This document shows, in pieces, positions 46,200 through 62,053 of a stretch of DNA of 64,000 bases (position 1 is the first letter of the stretch; each line of letters opens with the position of its first letter). This stretch comes from Rosa chinensis (Eukaryota > Streptophyta > Magnoliopsida > Rosales > Rosaceae). A model generated the notes under the pieces. That model had not been told where the DNA came from. It did no database searches and saw nothing but the letters and a program-made list of their open reading frames with translations. The translations under genes and the position numbers were made by a program. Location of the stretch: NCBI RefSeq assembly GCF_002994745.2, contig NC_037090.1, forward strand, positions 22,952,001-23,016,000. Direction: 5' to 3'.

Positions 46200-48500
46200 T
46201 TTATATGAGCATGATGTCTACTAACTTTCTAATTGCTGCTACAAAATCAACCAAATCCACATTTGACAACATGAAATCCCAAATAATTTGAATATGGGGC
46301 ATTGCATTAATTTGTATCCAACATCAAAGATGTTAATAGTTAAAAAAAAATAGGCAAAATGACCCCAACCTACTTCAATGCTAGCCTAAAACATACAATT
46401 GCAATAACTACATGTAGTTTAATTTGTTCGCAACTGCTGCAACAATACAACTACTCCAAAATGGTTCAAAAAAATCTAGCTAGCCTTACTCAAAATCACT
46501 TTGCTAGTCTCCATCTATAGCAAAGTCTACAAATAGTTAGCCACTTCAATGTGGTACCTCGTCAAGTTGTTTTTGGGTGTATCCTTTCGATTCTTTGCTG
46601 CCTGCTAAAAACATATAAAATAACATAAGTCATAATCATCAGGTAAAAGGGTTTGTGATTATAGACAAGCAATCGTCTCTAAGCTGGCCGCATAATACAA
46701 AATAAATTAAGGCTTTAGTTTGGTCTTCATAAAGATAAGAGTGGAAGGTTAGGGTCAGAGAAGTATAATATAATTGCACGTGTATAAAGCTTCAAGGTAG
46801 TATCCTTAAAATATTATTTGTTAGCTCAAAGGCAACTAGACTAAGCCTCCTTCAACTTTAAACTTTTAGAACATCTAATTTCTATACCATGAAATACTAA
46901 AGAGAGATATATATTGAAAGTAGTCCGTCACAATTTTTGTTACTTTCAATTGCAAATTCCTAAGAAGAGCTGTAAAGGATTGAACGGGACTATAGAGGAG
47001 ACATATGTCTCAATAGGTAAAGGCAACTTTAAGAAGAACCATAAAGCACATCGAGGAGCATAACTTATTCCCTGATAACAAAATTCCCATTAGGAAAAAA
47101 AAAAGAATAATAATAAAAAAAAATACCAAGACTGCACAAGAAGGTACATGATAGAATTGATTGACATATATTATAGATGATCTTCAATTGAGAAAATCAC
47201 TGATAGCCCAGCTCAAAGGTATTGAGTGCAAAGTGCATCTTAACACTAGCAACAAGGTCGGATCATCTCAAATATGGCACATATTAATAAAGACAAACAT
47301 GTAACATATTTTACAACCAGTTGCTAATGGTATCTGTTAAGGAAAGATGACTACAATAAAAAAAGTGTAAAAGATAAGAAACCAAATTAAGTTGTAATAT
47401 TTACTTGCTCGTCATTTTCCACAATGAAATCATGGTAGTGATGTAGATTAGTTATATAAAGTACCTCTTTGATGAGATCACTCAGTGCAGCAACACCAAG
47501 GACAACCAACAGCAGCGTACAACATATATGATTTCTACTCTCTCAAATTTCTACATATCTTCCCCACAAACCTGGCAAATGAAAAATCAAAAGAATGTTA
47601 GAGCTCCGAAATGCTGTCCAATACATGTAATCATTTTCATATTCGCAATATGGGGGCAGCACATAACTTGTCTATGTCATATATATTAGTCCATGGGCGG
47701 CCGCTGTTGTTTCCCCAACATGCCACAGAAATGCATGCTGTTTCATTGAATCGAAATCCTAAACCACAGACTAAAAGCTGAAATTGCACATATAGCTTAA
47801 TGACATAGTCACGTAGGTTTCAAAAGCAAATTCACGCAACCGTGAAGATCCTTTTCGCAAAATTAGATCAAAGGGTATGGAAACAAATATTTTGTCAGAT
47901 AGCGAATTACAATTCAGATTACATCAAACGGAAAGTAAATACGAGACTCAAAACCAAGAAAATATATGAGATTAATAAATTCATATTCCAATCCGAGTCA
48001 TACATAATGCAAATCAATAGCCCAATTAAGAAGCAAGGTATAATAGTTAACCCTAAGAAGCAATCCCAGATTCACAAAACTTTCACCAAACCATCATAAC
48101 CCAGAAGAACAAAGGCCTAAGACGACAAAATATCAGACTCTAATGTCCTTTCCATTCCCAAAATCTCTACTGCAAAGCGAGATATGTTAGCCTCTTTCAA
48201 AAGTTCATCTCCCAATTAATGAACACCATTGAAGGTGTTCAGATATATAGTACCTCGTGATAGTTGTCACCTCATGAAAGATGTTCAGATCTTTTGAAGA
48301 CAAGAGACAAGTGACAAGTGATAAGATTAAGGCATGGTTCTTGCTTGCAAAGTTGAAGGATTGATAGATAATGTAATGCAAAAACAAACATAGCTATACA
48401 ATCTTAGCAAATACATCCACAGATAACCAAAGTTGAAGGATTGACCAGATAACTTTGCATCCATTTAATGTGAATAACCAACAAGATCAATAAGAACTCA
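46200..48500. other. Internal CACTA sequence without recognisable genes
   Basis: AT-rich. Only short open frames (such as 47842-48099) without family features. May contain captured introns or promoters that cannot be recognised by eye. Confidence 0.4.
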
Positions 48501-48504
48501 AGTA

Positions 48505-48960
48505 CCTTCCCAAGTTGATCAAATCCATCTAATTGGTTAGGCAACTCCATGACTGTTCGTTGGATTTCACAGTCTACACTGGTCCCTTCGCTAAAATGCC
48601 ATCCATCAATAGCATCAATCTCATCCATAAAAATGATACAGGGCTAGACATGAAGTCAAAAAACAAGGTATGCTTTTTAACAGTAATATGCAGAGAAAAT
48701 GTCGAACAAATTTCAAGCCCAAACCTGGTGATCACAAGCATAACCAAACATTTCCCTTATCAATCTTGCACTTTCACCAATGTACATGAGCAAACAAAAA
48801 TAATAAGCACATTGTAGTATGATAACATTAATAATAGAATGTTCAAGGGTAGACAGATACAAATTCAATTCATATAATTAATAATAGAATCGTAATTGCC
48901 TCTCTTGGAAGAGCCCTCATGATAGTCAGAGTAGCCATATCCAAAACATAATTACTTCCA
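48505..48960 (-). pseudogene. RPT4: Captured RPT4 (26S proteasome AAA-ATPase) exons
   Basis: Three exon-like pieces in RPT4 order on the minus strand: VLDMATLTIMRALPRE (about 48950-48895), YIGESARLIREMFGYACDHQ (48785-48725) ending at a donor, and [19 protein letters not shown] to [15 protein letters not shown] (48645-48510) ending at another donor. The order and wording match the base-ring ATPase RPT4/10B. The Walker A exon (GPPGTGKT) between the first two pieces is missing, and Walker B neighbours are altered (GG to DG, R to W). It cannot be a working ATPase. Introns are retained, so DNA rather than mRNA was captured. Confidence 0.85.
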
Positions 48961-49479
48961 CATTTCTCAAACAATTATGTTCCACATTTCTCAAACACAA
49001 AGCAGCTCTAACAAAATTACATTCACTGAAAGTTTCCATTTTCTACTTAGAGGCCAATCAATCCCAACAAAATCATAATCACCAAGAGTTTCCAGGAACT
49101 ATGTTTATGTTCTAAACAAAGAAAGGTCCAAACTTACCGGGCTGAAAACTGAGCTTCAATCTATTCAACAATTACCGTTTTCAATCTCTTCAACCTGTAG
49201 CACCACAAAACATTCAAACCCTCACATACTTCAGCATCCACCACAACATTCAAAACACCAATATTAACACAAAACTCGAAAACAACATATACAAAAAAAA
49301 AAAACAAAAACAAATGCACTTACTCTTTCCAACCAATGAATGGTTCACAAAGTTCAGATCTTTAGGCAGAAATGACATAATGTGAAGAAGATCTACACAA
49401 CCTACAAACAAAAAAGCATATCAAAAACACAAAAATCATAAGCAACCCAGAAACAATGAACTGAAATCCAAGCAGTACC

Positions 49480-50070
49480 GTCTTGTTTGAGAAGTGGGTA
49501 GTCATCAACAATGAGACTGATGAACCAGTCCCAATTGGTTGACAACCGGAGCAGAATTGACACGCCGTGGAGCACAGCCACCACCACCTCCCTCTCCTCC
49601 TCTCTCCTCCCGCTATCTTCGCCTTTTACCTCTTCGCCTTTCACGTCTTCCTCACCCTCGCCTCCTCCTTCGCCTCCCTCACCTACGCCACACTCTCCCC
49701 ACCTTCGTCCCCCTCCCCCCATATCCCACCCGACTCGTTTCTCTTCCCGACCCAGCAGAGCCACCGCGTCGTCTACCACGATAACAACTCCTCCGATCCG
49801 ACCCCTCCTTCCTTGGCCCACCTCCTCTCCGGGTCTAAAGCCTACTTGGGTTGGATCCTACACCTCCTTGATGCCACCTACCACCCCAGAAACCAATACC
49901 TCCTCCAGCTCGATCACTTTGCTTCCCAGACAAACCGTGACCAACTGGCCCTCAAGGTCCAATCTGTCCCCCTCTTCAGAGCCGCCTAGAACGTCCATCT
50001 CATCGGTAAAGCTGACGTTGTGTACCGAAAAGGGTCGTCTTCTATCTCGTTCACTTAAAAGAGAGCCGGA
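49480..50070 (+). pseudogene. Captured GlcAT14-type glycosyltransferase (DUF266/branch family) fragment with internal inversion
   Basis: Plus strand 49567-50055 encodes a hydrophobic N-terminal segment and then AHLLSGSKAYLGWILHLLDA, YHPRNQYLLQLD and (past a TAG) NVHLIGKADVVYRKGSSS, matching beta-glucuronosyltransferase 14 family wording. The next expected block, LHGVSILLRLSTNWDWFISL...DDYPLLKQDG, lies on the minus strand at 49575-49480, joined head to head with the plus piece. The region is strikingly GC-rich compared with its surroundings. Type II Golgi glycosyltransferases of arabinogalactan synthesis are the source family; this copy is non-functional. Confidence 0.8.
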
Positions 50071-51144
50071 GAGGAAGGAGGAAAGGGCTAGAGTTTCGGG
50101 GAAGAGCCAGAGAGGGGTCGCGTGCTAGTTCTTTCGGAGATGAAGTGAGTGAGGTGAAAATGGGCTGCCAAAGAGAGTGGGAAAACTAACCAAGTGTGTG
50201 GGAAACGAAAATTTTGTTCCCCCCGTGTCGAAATTTTTAACTTAGTTTTCTCCGCGTTTTTTTTTGAATTTTAGAATCAAATTATATACATCAGTCAACA
50301 GTAATAAAAGATGTTAATTATATAAATAGAAATCGAATTTTCAAAAACCGATGTTAGAATATTTTTTTACATCGCGTGAATTTCTCACCGATATAATTGT
50401 CATGATGTCTAACAGTAAAATTCTAGTAGTGTGGTTTGGCTTGGGCTAAAGACCATTCAGTAACAGCGTCAGTGATAATCTTCAAGGGAAGCATTGGAAG
50501 TTTTCCTCAAACACCCCTTTATTCCTCCACTCCCAAATATACCAACATGTAAAGAAGAAGACAATACACCATTGGTTATCACCATAGTATCTCTTGGAGC
50601 AATGGGTATTAGCAGCAAGCCAAGCACCCTAATCCAACACCATGGCCCTTTGCATACTGTGAAAACAAATGATCCTATTCCAAATATGACATACTTTAGG
50701 ACAATCTCTAAACAAATGACTCAGGGATTCCTCATAGTTATGGCATCCAGGACAAGTAGCGTTACTGGAGAACTTTCTTTTGACCCTCTCAACATTAGTG
50801 AGAAGTTTTCCATGGATTAAAAGCCAAGCGAACACTTTCAATTTTGGAGGCATGCATAACTTCCAAATAAACTTCCAGGTAAAATTTGGTAGACCAGATT
50901 CTTTGAAATGGATCATATAGGCGGAGTTGACTATAAAATGCCTATTTGATGAATCCCAATCCTCTTCTACTGTTTTTTTAGCAGAAGCATACCAAATATT
51001 GGGATCCTGAAATTTATAAATGATATTTTGATGAGTCCAGGGTTTCTACTTTGTGGCGACTATTTTTCGTAAGTGTGGTTTTTGGGTATTGACTTTTTCT
51101 TTAATTAGTTTGATCTAAGTCCAAAACTCACACCTCATCTTAGA

Positions 51145-51186
51145 TATTGGGCTCATTCCAGGCCAGCCCAGAAAGGGCCCAGTTTT
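51145..51186 (+). promoter_or_regulatory. Cluster of site II (TGGGCY-type) motifs upstream of the Mal d 1-associated gene
   Basis: TTGGGCTC, AGCCCAG and GGGCCCAG lie within 42 bp, about 160 bp before the start codon. Such elements bind TCP factors in promoters of constitutively expressed plant genes (established); a role here is inferred. Confidence 0.4.
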
Positions 51187-51342
51187 TGTCCAAACGGTGC
51201 CTTCTTCTTGTCTCCCAAGTAAATTCCCGTATCTCAAACCCAAACACCGAGTTCCAATAGACACAGAGAGTTCCCGAATATACAGAAGCCACAAAACCAG
51301 AGAAGAAAGCCAAATTCCAATTCAAGCGAACCAAACCAAGAA

Positions 51343-51536
51343 ATGGGTTGGGTATGGAGGGACGACGACGTTAATCCGTCTGCGGCTGACATCAGCCCCC
51401 GATCGGACGGCGACCGATGCTCCACGAGAAAGATGGTAAGGACGCAGTGCAAGACGGAGGAGGTGGAGCCTGGAAAGTTCATCAGAAAGTGCGAGAAGAC
51501 CGAGGAGCTTCTCCGCGACTGCGTTGGCCGGTAACT

Positions 51537-51604
<68 letters not shown>

Positions 51605-53314
51605 TCCTTGAATTCCATAGATATCAGAGCTGTCACCGTGAATTGTTTTGGTGAATGGTTTGAAATTTCTCTGCGTGAGGATTTTAATTTTGTAAAATTG
51701 GCTTCTTTTGTGGCTTACTTTATGAGTCTGTGATAGTTATTTGAAGTTGGGGTTTTAGTAAACAAACAAAGGAATTCTAAGATTTGAAGGTTATAATTTG
51801 CGGAAGGTATTGATAATGCTATCTTGGATTAGGCACTGAATTTATGGTGTACACTTATTTGGGTTCGAATGGGCCAAGGCTTGATTAGTAAAGTTGATTG
51901 TTTGTAATGCTGTAGGACTGTTTAACCTTTTTAGAAAAGACTGAAATTGTGTTGTTGGGACGTCTTTCCAGAGTTAAGATCAGGAAAGGGTTAGAAAACG
52001 GAATTCTGACAATACAGTTCTTAAAAGAGAATCGAAAGACTTTTTTCTTTCTTTTTGCAAGAAAACAAAGTTGAAGACATGTAAGATGAATCTTGATGCC
52101 TTCATTATGCAAATTTTTAAGTGTGTTTGATGGACAGTCTTGTGAAGAAGGCTAGCGTGTTGTTTATAGGATTTCTGGTCTTCCTTGTTCAAATAGGATT
52201 ACAACTCATAAGCTTGTTTTAGCTTCTGAGCACTGTTTCATGATGGCAATGATCAACCCAAACATTAAACATGAAATATGCTATTTGTGGGAAATCAAGA
52301 AAGAAAATATTGGTTCCGCTGTAATTTGGTCAAAACACTTTCTAAAGTGAATCAAGATTCTTTCTTTCTTTCTATTTGCAAGCAAACAAAATTGAAGAAC
52401 TCTAAGATGAGTTTTATGTCCTCAATATGCAACTTGGTATGTTCATATGATTTGCATTTTAGTGAAGAATGAATAGCATGTTATTTTTAGGTTTGCTAAA
52501 TCTCCCTTGAATGACAACTCCTAAGACTTCTTGTATGATTACTCCACATAGAGGTAGTATGTGGCTTTTGATTATCGTAAATTAGATGAACAAGCTCATA
52601 CGTACTTTTATGGTGATGTAAAATAGGTTGTTGCTGCCCTTATTAGAACCAATGTAACCAAAGTATCAATATGATTGAACATCAGTTCTGCAAGTTTTGA
52701 TGCAATTCATTTCTGGATAACTGATTCTTGTGGTTTTAAATGGCTCATTTGTAGTTTAAAGGGCATCCTAAACTCATTTTATGGCTGATTAATGGTAGGA
52801 TGAGCTATCTTTGCAGCAAAAACTGTTCGACTAAACATACCAATCTTTTTTCTCTCTTTCCTCTTGTTGAGCATTGTTGGTTCCTATTGGCTTGTTTACT
52901 ATAACATTGACCAACGTATAAAATCTGTTCTGCACTTTACTTTTTATTAGGCCCGTTGAAGTGGTACAATCCAACAAAGAGTACACCGAAGATGATGTCA
53001 CGGACCAGGTGATGAAAGGGTCTGTGCCCTTTGGATCATCAGACAATGGAGCATTTAACTTCCCTGGACTACAGAGTGATATTGATGAAATTGAACGCAA
53101 CTTCTTAGGTGGGCTCAGCCGATTCTTTGAAGCTGCTGAGGATATGAAGAATGGATTCTTCAGTTCATTTGGCATTCCACTCATCTTTGATGAGGGACCC
53201 TCTACTACACTACCATCTCCGAGGAGAGAGATACCTATTGACAGCCATCGTCAGCAGGAAGATGGCACAAAATCTGGGGAGGTTGATCTTTCTGGGTTGG
53301 CAAGAGATGTTTGA
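51343..53314 (+). CDS. Mal d 1 / Fra a 1-associated-like protein, 183 aa, intact
   Basis: Model join(51343..51530, 52951..53314), phase-consistent (CG|G Arg at the junction). Starts MGWVWRDDD. Exon 1 has CSTRKMVRTQCKTEE and PGKFIRKCEKTEELLRDC; exon 2 has EYTEDDVTDQVMKGSVPFGS, IERNFLGGLSRFFEAAEDMK and ends VDLSGLARDV. I recognise it as the small plant protein found as partner of the apple PR-10 allergen Mal d 1; its biochemical role is not established. No signal peptide or membrane segment. Intron 1 (1420 bp) contains a CT microsatellite. The 3' part of the intron and the start of exon 2 were copied to 14518-16585. The LINE ends only about 300 bp upstream, leaving a compact promoter. Confidence 0.85.
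51541..51599. repeat. (CT)n microsatellite in intron 1
   Basis: About 29 CT units starting 10 bp after the donor site; likely length-polymorphic. Confidence 0.95.
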
Positions 53315-55289
53315 AAAAGCCTCGTCTAGATCACTTTGAAGTTGCCAGGTGGTTTGTTGAGAGAATGACTATGTTCACTTCTGCTGTTCTCATCCTACCT
53401 TTCTTTTCTACTTAGTGTAGGGTACATGTTTATAGGAGTGGACTTTCTATGAGTGCTTGACTACAAGCCCATTGCAGTAATATTGTCACACGTTTAAGCA
53501 ATATCATGGTTTTGGTTTTAGCATGAATCATTTCATTGCCTTAATATGTGAATGTGGATATTCAAAGAGTACAGAATTGCTTGGTTTGAATGGACTGTAA
53601 TTGATCAGAGGAATTATTAGTTCAGATAAAAGAAAGGCCTTCTCACTAGAGGATATAATTAAGGATTTAAGGGTGGTTGTATCTGAAATTCCGAAGTTGC
53701 TCAGTGGTCGTTATACTTTTGTTAATATAATCTTCTGCCACGTTTCGTTTCATCATTTACTGAACTATACTGAGAGACGGTCTTGACGATGGCAGCATGA
53801 AGATCGATTCGATCCTGGGACCAAATCCTGTTTGAGTGACATAACTCTTCCTTTCGGGAAGGGATTAGGAAAATCCTTTTTTTTTTTTAATCAAATATGT
53901 CAAATTTGATTAATAATTCCAACAAGCAATACAAAATTGATTCACGTCTAAAGGATCAAGAGTACAAAAACCTATTTTAAAGAATAAACTCTCAATACCC
54001 CCTAAAATAAGGGTTTGACTCCGTCATTCCAAAATAAAAGGAGCAATCTTATAATTCTCAGTGTTTAGGTGCGTCACTTTATTTTTTCATTGTAGTCGAA
54101 CTTAAACATGTGTTTAAGAGATAACTAACCATATACTAATAAGAGGTTTACATATTCTCAAGAAGAAAGGAGATGTATGCGTGGTGGTTCAGGTTAGATC
54201 CCATGAGCGAACAAAAATTAGATCTGTATTGGATATCACTTGAATTACCTCATCTATATATCCTCCGGTTTCCCTGTTTGGACAGCAGGAGTACTCCATG
54301 ATAATATGCCTTAGATGATCCACATCTAAAGATCAGGCTCGAATGAGCACTCTAAATCTAAAATTTTGCGGTGTTCGAATCCTCACGAATTACGAACTGG
54401 TGTATATGACATTTCCCTAAATTTTCACAAAGATTAAAAGTGACCAAGAAAAAAATTGAGGTTTAAAGTTGATCCTCATGTGATCCTAGCCCCTAATTTT
54501 TTTATATCATGCCTTTCTTGTATTGGAACATCACATGTTTCTCGTACATTGACCGAATTCTCAAAGTATCTTGAAGAATCCGTCAAGAGTTAGTGGAGCA
54601 CCTCAAAGTCTTGCTGGAAATTTTGGTCAGCGTTCTCTATATTATCACGAAGTTTCCAAAACAAGCACCCACCAATCGAATGCAGTTAATGCTACACAAC
54701 TACAATGCCATTGTTGACCAAACAAAGAAGCCAACCTCGTGGAGAGTCTGCAACTTTCTACGACCTTAATTATCTCCACTGTAATCCGTGTTAGTATCAT
54801 CATAATCTTGATTAGCTGTGACTGCTACATTTCACCGACATATCCAGTGTAATGTGTGCTTGCCATGTCGACCATCAGCCTAGGAGCTTACAAGGAAACT
54901 TCTAAAGGTCCTAAATCCACGACGAACAATAAATTAAAGAGTAAGCAAATGCTTATAAGAGATATTCCATCTCTTACAACATATAATAGGATTATAGGAT
55001 CCAGGACTAGTTTAAAGGGTATCTGTAGAAAAATTTCCAAAAATAAAAATAAAAAAAGGATCAAGAGCCATACATTACTCTACAAATGGAGAAGTTGCAA
55101 TCTAAGATGTTGTCAACTCTTGCTTTGTTCTTTCTTTCATTTTGAGTTTTGTTAATGTTTTACGAAACGAGAATTTAATTAGACAACTTTCAGCAACTCA
55201 GTTTTGTAAATTGAAAAAATTTAGTGAAAAATATAAGAAAAGGCTCGAATGGCATGGTTGCATAACCAGGCCTCCTGCTGGGTATAATA
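53315..55289. other. Gene-free stretch
   Basis: 3' UTR of the preceding gene to about 53600, then AT-rich DNA. Short frames (54856-55155 and others) show no family features. Nothing else seen. Confidence 0.4.
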
Positions 55290-55497
55290 AGGCCTATTTG
55301 GGATTGTTTTCTGGAGTCCTATAAGTGCTTTTGTATTAATAGAATAATTTAATTATAATTAAAAAAAAGTGGCTTGGATAATTGGATCAGTTGCGGAAGC
55401 ACTTAACAACATTTGAAAGTGTCTTGCAGTCTAAAAGTATTTTAGGAGCGGTTATAGACTTTTGAAAAACAGTCTCAAACAGACCCCATAATCTTCG
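55290..55497. mobile_element. MITE (hAT-like)
   Basis: Ends AGGCCTATTTGGGATTGTTT and inverted GGGGTCTGTTTGAGACTG over about 208 bp. ATAAT occurs on both sides, but the exact duplication is unclear. Confidence 0.6.
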
Positions 55498-56971
55498 CCA
55501 TATACAATCAGAAACAATATTTTGTTAGGAAAAAAATCAAGATAATTACGTAACTTATTCTTTAATCAAGGGCTTCAAGGCCCAATTACCTAATCATTAT
55601 GATTGTGGAGCCGTAAATGTTATCTTCCCTCAAAATGTCTCAATTTCCTTAATTTACACTAGATTGGCTTTTATTTGTTTTTTTTTTTAACTGCAATTCT
55701 CCTAATTTTGGGGAAGTTTCTCTTTTTTTCATAAGAGGCATTGCAATATTTTCAAATATAATATAATTTATTGACTATTTTATCTTATATAGAAATAATT
55801 TATTTATTAATATTTATAGTATGTGAGGGTATATATAGTACTTCAAAAATTTAACAATTCCCTCAAAAATTGACTTAATTATATAAGATTTTAAAGATAA
55901 AGATGGTAATTGGTTAGCTTCTATAGTGGGTACCTAATCTATTTTCTTAACATTTTCTTAATATATAAATGTTGTTCAAAGTCTTTTTACAACCGAAAAG
56001 GAAAGTTCAAACCCGGCTCCGGCCGGCCACAGTTGTATTAGAACAGTGCCGGTCAAAACACAACAATCTAAAATCCCCCAAACCACAGAATCCCAGCCGT
56101 TCGTTCCTGCACCTAATTGAAATAAATATTTCATCCAATGGTCCAACCAATAAAACAAGGAGACAAATGCCATAGTAATAAACTAAACAAAAAAGTCGCA
56201 AGGGTCTATTCTGTCTTCATCAAAAAAAAAAAAAAAAAAGCATTTATATGTTTGACGCGTTTGAAGAATTCCAACAGAAAAACCTAACCCTCTCTCTTTC
56301 TCTGTTTCATTTTCTCTTTTCTCTGTTCCTTCTATTCGTATCCCTCCTTCATTTGTGTGAGGAATGCTGGTGATTTTATGATACTTTTGGAACAATTATG
56401 GTATAGAAACCGAAAACCCTAGTCTCAGATCCTCAAAAACCACACTCATTCGTCGTTTTTTCTTTTCTCCCTGTTCCTTACGTCCTACGCTTCCTCATAT
56501 TCTGATATTTTAAGGTTGACGTGGAATTCGTCAATATCACCTTGGCCCCTCTATAATTGGGTTTTTGTTGAAGTTTCTGTTTAGGGTGCAATAGTCTTCT
56601 GGGGCGGGGTATTGCATTGGGAGGTTTGAATGGTTTTTTGAGGAATTTTTGTGCCTTGGGAATGTGTTTTTCTAACTTGTAAGAGACGTTAGAAAATTGG
56701 GTCTTGTGGGTTGGTTTGGTTGGGTTGAGTCTTGTGTTTAAATCTCTTCTTCCTGGGTTTTATGATTATTTGTTTGAAATCTAAATAAAAGGTCAATGGT
56801 GGGTAATTGGGATTGAGTTGGCATAATTTGGAGGGATAATGCTCCATTTTTGGCCCTTTCATTTTAATATCCCTTACCTTTTTGGGAGAAAATTAAGAAA
56901 TGGGATTTGGGCCTTTATATGATCATATGTGTGATCTTTAGCTGCTTGATGAGATTAGAGATCAATATCAG
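55498..56971 (+). other. Upstream region and leader of the CPK gene
   Basis: AT-rich to about 55980, then pyrimidine-rich leader-like DNA (56285-56480 with CT-rich tracts). A 5' UTR intron is possible, since an AG-rich acceptor (atcaatatcag) directly precedes the start codon, but its donor is not certain. Confidence 0.4.
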
Positions 56972-60143
<3,172 letters not shown>

Positions 60144-61453
60144 TATTGGTAGTGACTAGTGAGGCAATTTTCTTTGGGTCAATTTTTCTTCGATCTTCCT
60201 GAATTGTATGCAACTTTTCAAGGTTTCACATATAATCAGGTCTTCCGTAAATAACTAATAGATGCTCTGCTTCTCTGCCGCTCCACATTTGAGTTTAATC
60301 AATTAGTTTTGGTTTGTTAATTTGTATCTGAACAGATTCGACGATAGACTACCTCCTCATGTAATATAGGAAAAAAATATATATATTGTACATAGAGATG
60401 TTTGATCTCATTTCTGGTTCTTTTGCCATATTCGTTTCCCAATGACATTTGTAGGTCCCTCACTCTCACAAGAACAAGGTAATAATGCCCCCTCCTATTT
60501 GTTTAGTACTTTAACTAATTTTTTTTTCAAGAGTAGTACTTTAACTAGTTATATGCTTTATTTGATCTAATATTATTTCAAGCTGTTTTTCACTCAAACT
60601 TATATAATTAGAATCTTTTTTTCTAAGATTATCATTAATTTAGTCAATCAAATCGAAGATTTTTCAGCATTGTACAGCTTAACCTCTAAAAAATTATATT
60701 TAATTCTTAATCCATGTAAAATGAAGAATATAAAAATGTAAAAGTAAAATCCTCTTGGCGGATGTTAGAAATTTGTGGTACTAAAACGACAAAAGAAATT
60801 TAAAAGGAAAAAGAAGTTGTATGGTCATGTTTATATTATTCTCCCTTCAATATTGTTGATTGAGATCTCAAAATCATGCACACTCCTAACTCATCGTTCC
60901 CTCATCATGCACTCACAATCGAATATCTTTGGAAACAATCATTTGTCTTTATGCCATATGCATAAAAATAAAAATAATTGAAGATTATTCAGTGTAGTTT
61001 GTTTTTATTTTTTATTTTTTCCAAGACAAATGATCAAACGTTCTAACTTTTAAGCTATATGATCAAAAAGAAAAATAAAAGGGACCATCTATTGTGATTT
61101 AGGGTACAACACTTTCATTGTTTTGTCTAATAACACGACGTTTGTAATCTTGTATTGATATCCCACAATCTCGTTTTCATGTTTCTTACTTTCATATAAC
61201 TGATCTTGTCTTAGCTACAGTGGGAAAGGCAAATTAAAGTCTGTCTTTGTATAGGTTATCTGGACCATATATATTGTTGTAATAGTGTTGGGTCTGTTTT
61301 TCGATGACTGATCTGTCTTTGGATGGATCTGGATAGAGACAATTGTGTCAAAAAGGTCCACACTATTTGATTAGAGGAAAAAACTTTTCTTGAGAATCGG
61401 ATTAAAGAACATTATTGAGCGATGGTGTTATGATGATCCCATCCTATCAGTGG

Positions 61454-61506
<53 letters not shown>

Positions 61507-61636
61507 TATTTATGACTATCAGTGGGTTTGTTTCGTGAGATAAAAACTTAGAAGTCAAAGTGGGGATTAAATCATGCGTTTGAGTCTATCACGTTTTGGG
61601 TGTTAATCACTTAATCTGCTGCTCTTGGGAAAGATC
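60144..61636. other. Intergenic stretch after the CPK gene
   Basis: CPK 3' UTR to about 60400, then AT-rich DNA without genes. It holds a compound microsatellite: (TTA)n at 61455-61490 followed by (TA)n to about 61509. Confidence 0.6.
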
Positions 61637-61639
61637 TAA

Positions 61640-61933
61640 GAGCAACTCCAACAGCTTTCCTATAATTTTTGTATAATAGGGAAGCAAAAGTCAAAGGTTT
61701 AGCATCTTTTTTTTCTCCAACTCCAACAGATTCTCTATTTTACAGCAATCTCTAAAATCTCCATATTCTTCCTTAAATTTTAGATATTGCAGTAAATATA
61801 GGGAATTTGATTTTCTCTTTCATCACTTTCTCTAAAATAGGGATAATTATAGGAAATTTGTTGGAGCAAAAGAGACTTATTTTTCCCTAAAGTAGAGAAA
61901 AATCAAAATATGGGGAAGCTGTTGGAGTTGCTC
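61640..61933. mobile_element. Tourist-like (PIF/Harbinger) MITE
   Basis: Inverted ends GAGCAACTCCAACAGCTT and AAGCTGTTGGAGTTGCTC, perfect over 18 bp. 3-bp TAA duplication at 61637-61639 and 61934-61936. 294 bp, no coding. Confidence 0.92.
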
Positions 61934-62053
61934 TAAGTGTCTACTTACAGAAACTTGTTTTCTTCTTATTTTCTATTCATTTATATTAAAAAGAAGTTTG
62001 TAAGGAAGTCAAGTTTATTCGTACGTTTTACAGTATTAATTATGTGAAATAAA

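Larger units (their letters stand above)
45440..50431. mobile_element. CACTA (En/Spm) transposon carrying host gene fragments
   Basis: Ends CACTACTAGAA and TTCTAGTAGTG (perfect inverted 11-mers). 3-bp duplication TGG at 45437-45439 and 50432-50434, as expected for CACTA. The first ~700 bp holds more than a dozen ACATCG-type motifs in both orientations (ACATCGTTT, AACCGATGT), repeated at the right end (50330-50410): typical subterminal transposase-binding arrays. No TnpA/TnpD-type protein was seen, so it is non-autonomous. It carries exons from at least two host genes. Confidence 0.95.
44831..51050 (-). mobile_element. LINE 3' half, interrupted by a CACTA element
   Basis: Minus strand, two parts: 51050-50435 encodes the zf-RVT region (WKLCMPPKLKVFAWLLIHGK, CPGCHNYEESLSHLFRDC), and 45439-44881 encodes RNase H (WVKLNVDGAN, EAEAWGMLLGLQMAYQL, ECDLEFIVQLLNNG, HVYREVNMVADVPSK). 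The A tail appears as a T run at about 44832-44842 on the plus strand. Removing 45440-50431 rejoins the protein at VVPPDSNVRYVIDF. A stop in the RNase H and missing RT make it inactive. The right limit near 51050 is approximate. Confidence 0.8.

Noticed and set aside
49402..49821. Gly/Glu/Val-rich 139-codon minus-strand protein
   Set aside because: Only its C-terminal part (LLRLSTNWDWFIS) is real coding, the inverted glycosyltransferase piece; the rest is the antisense of the plus-strand fragment.
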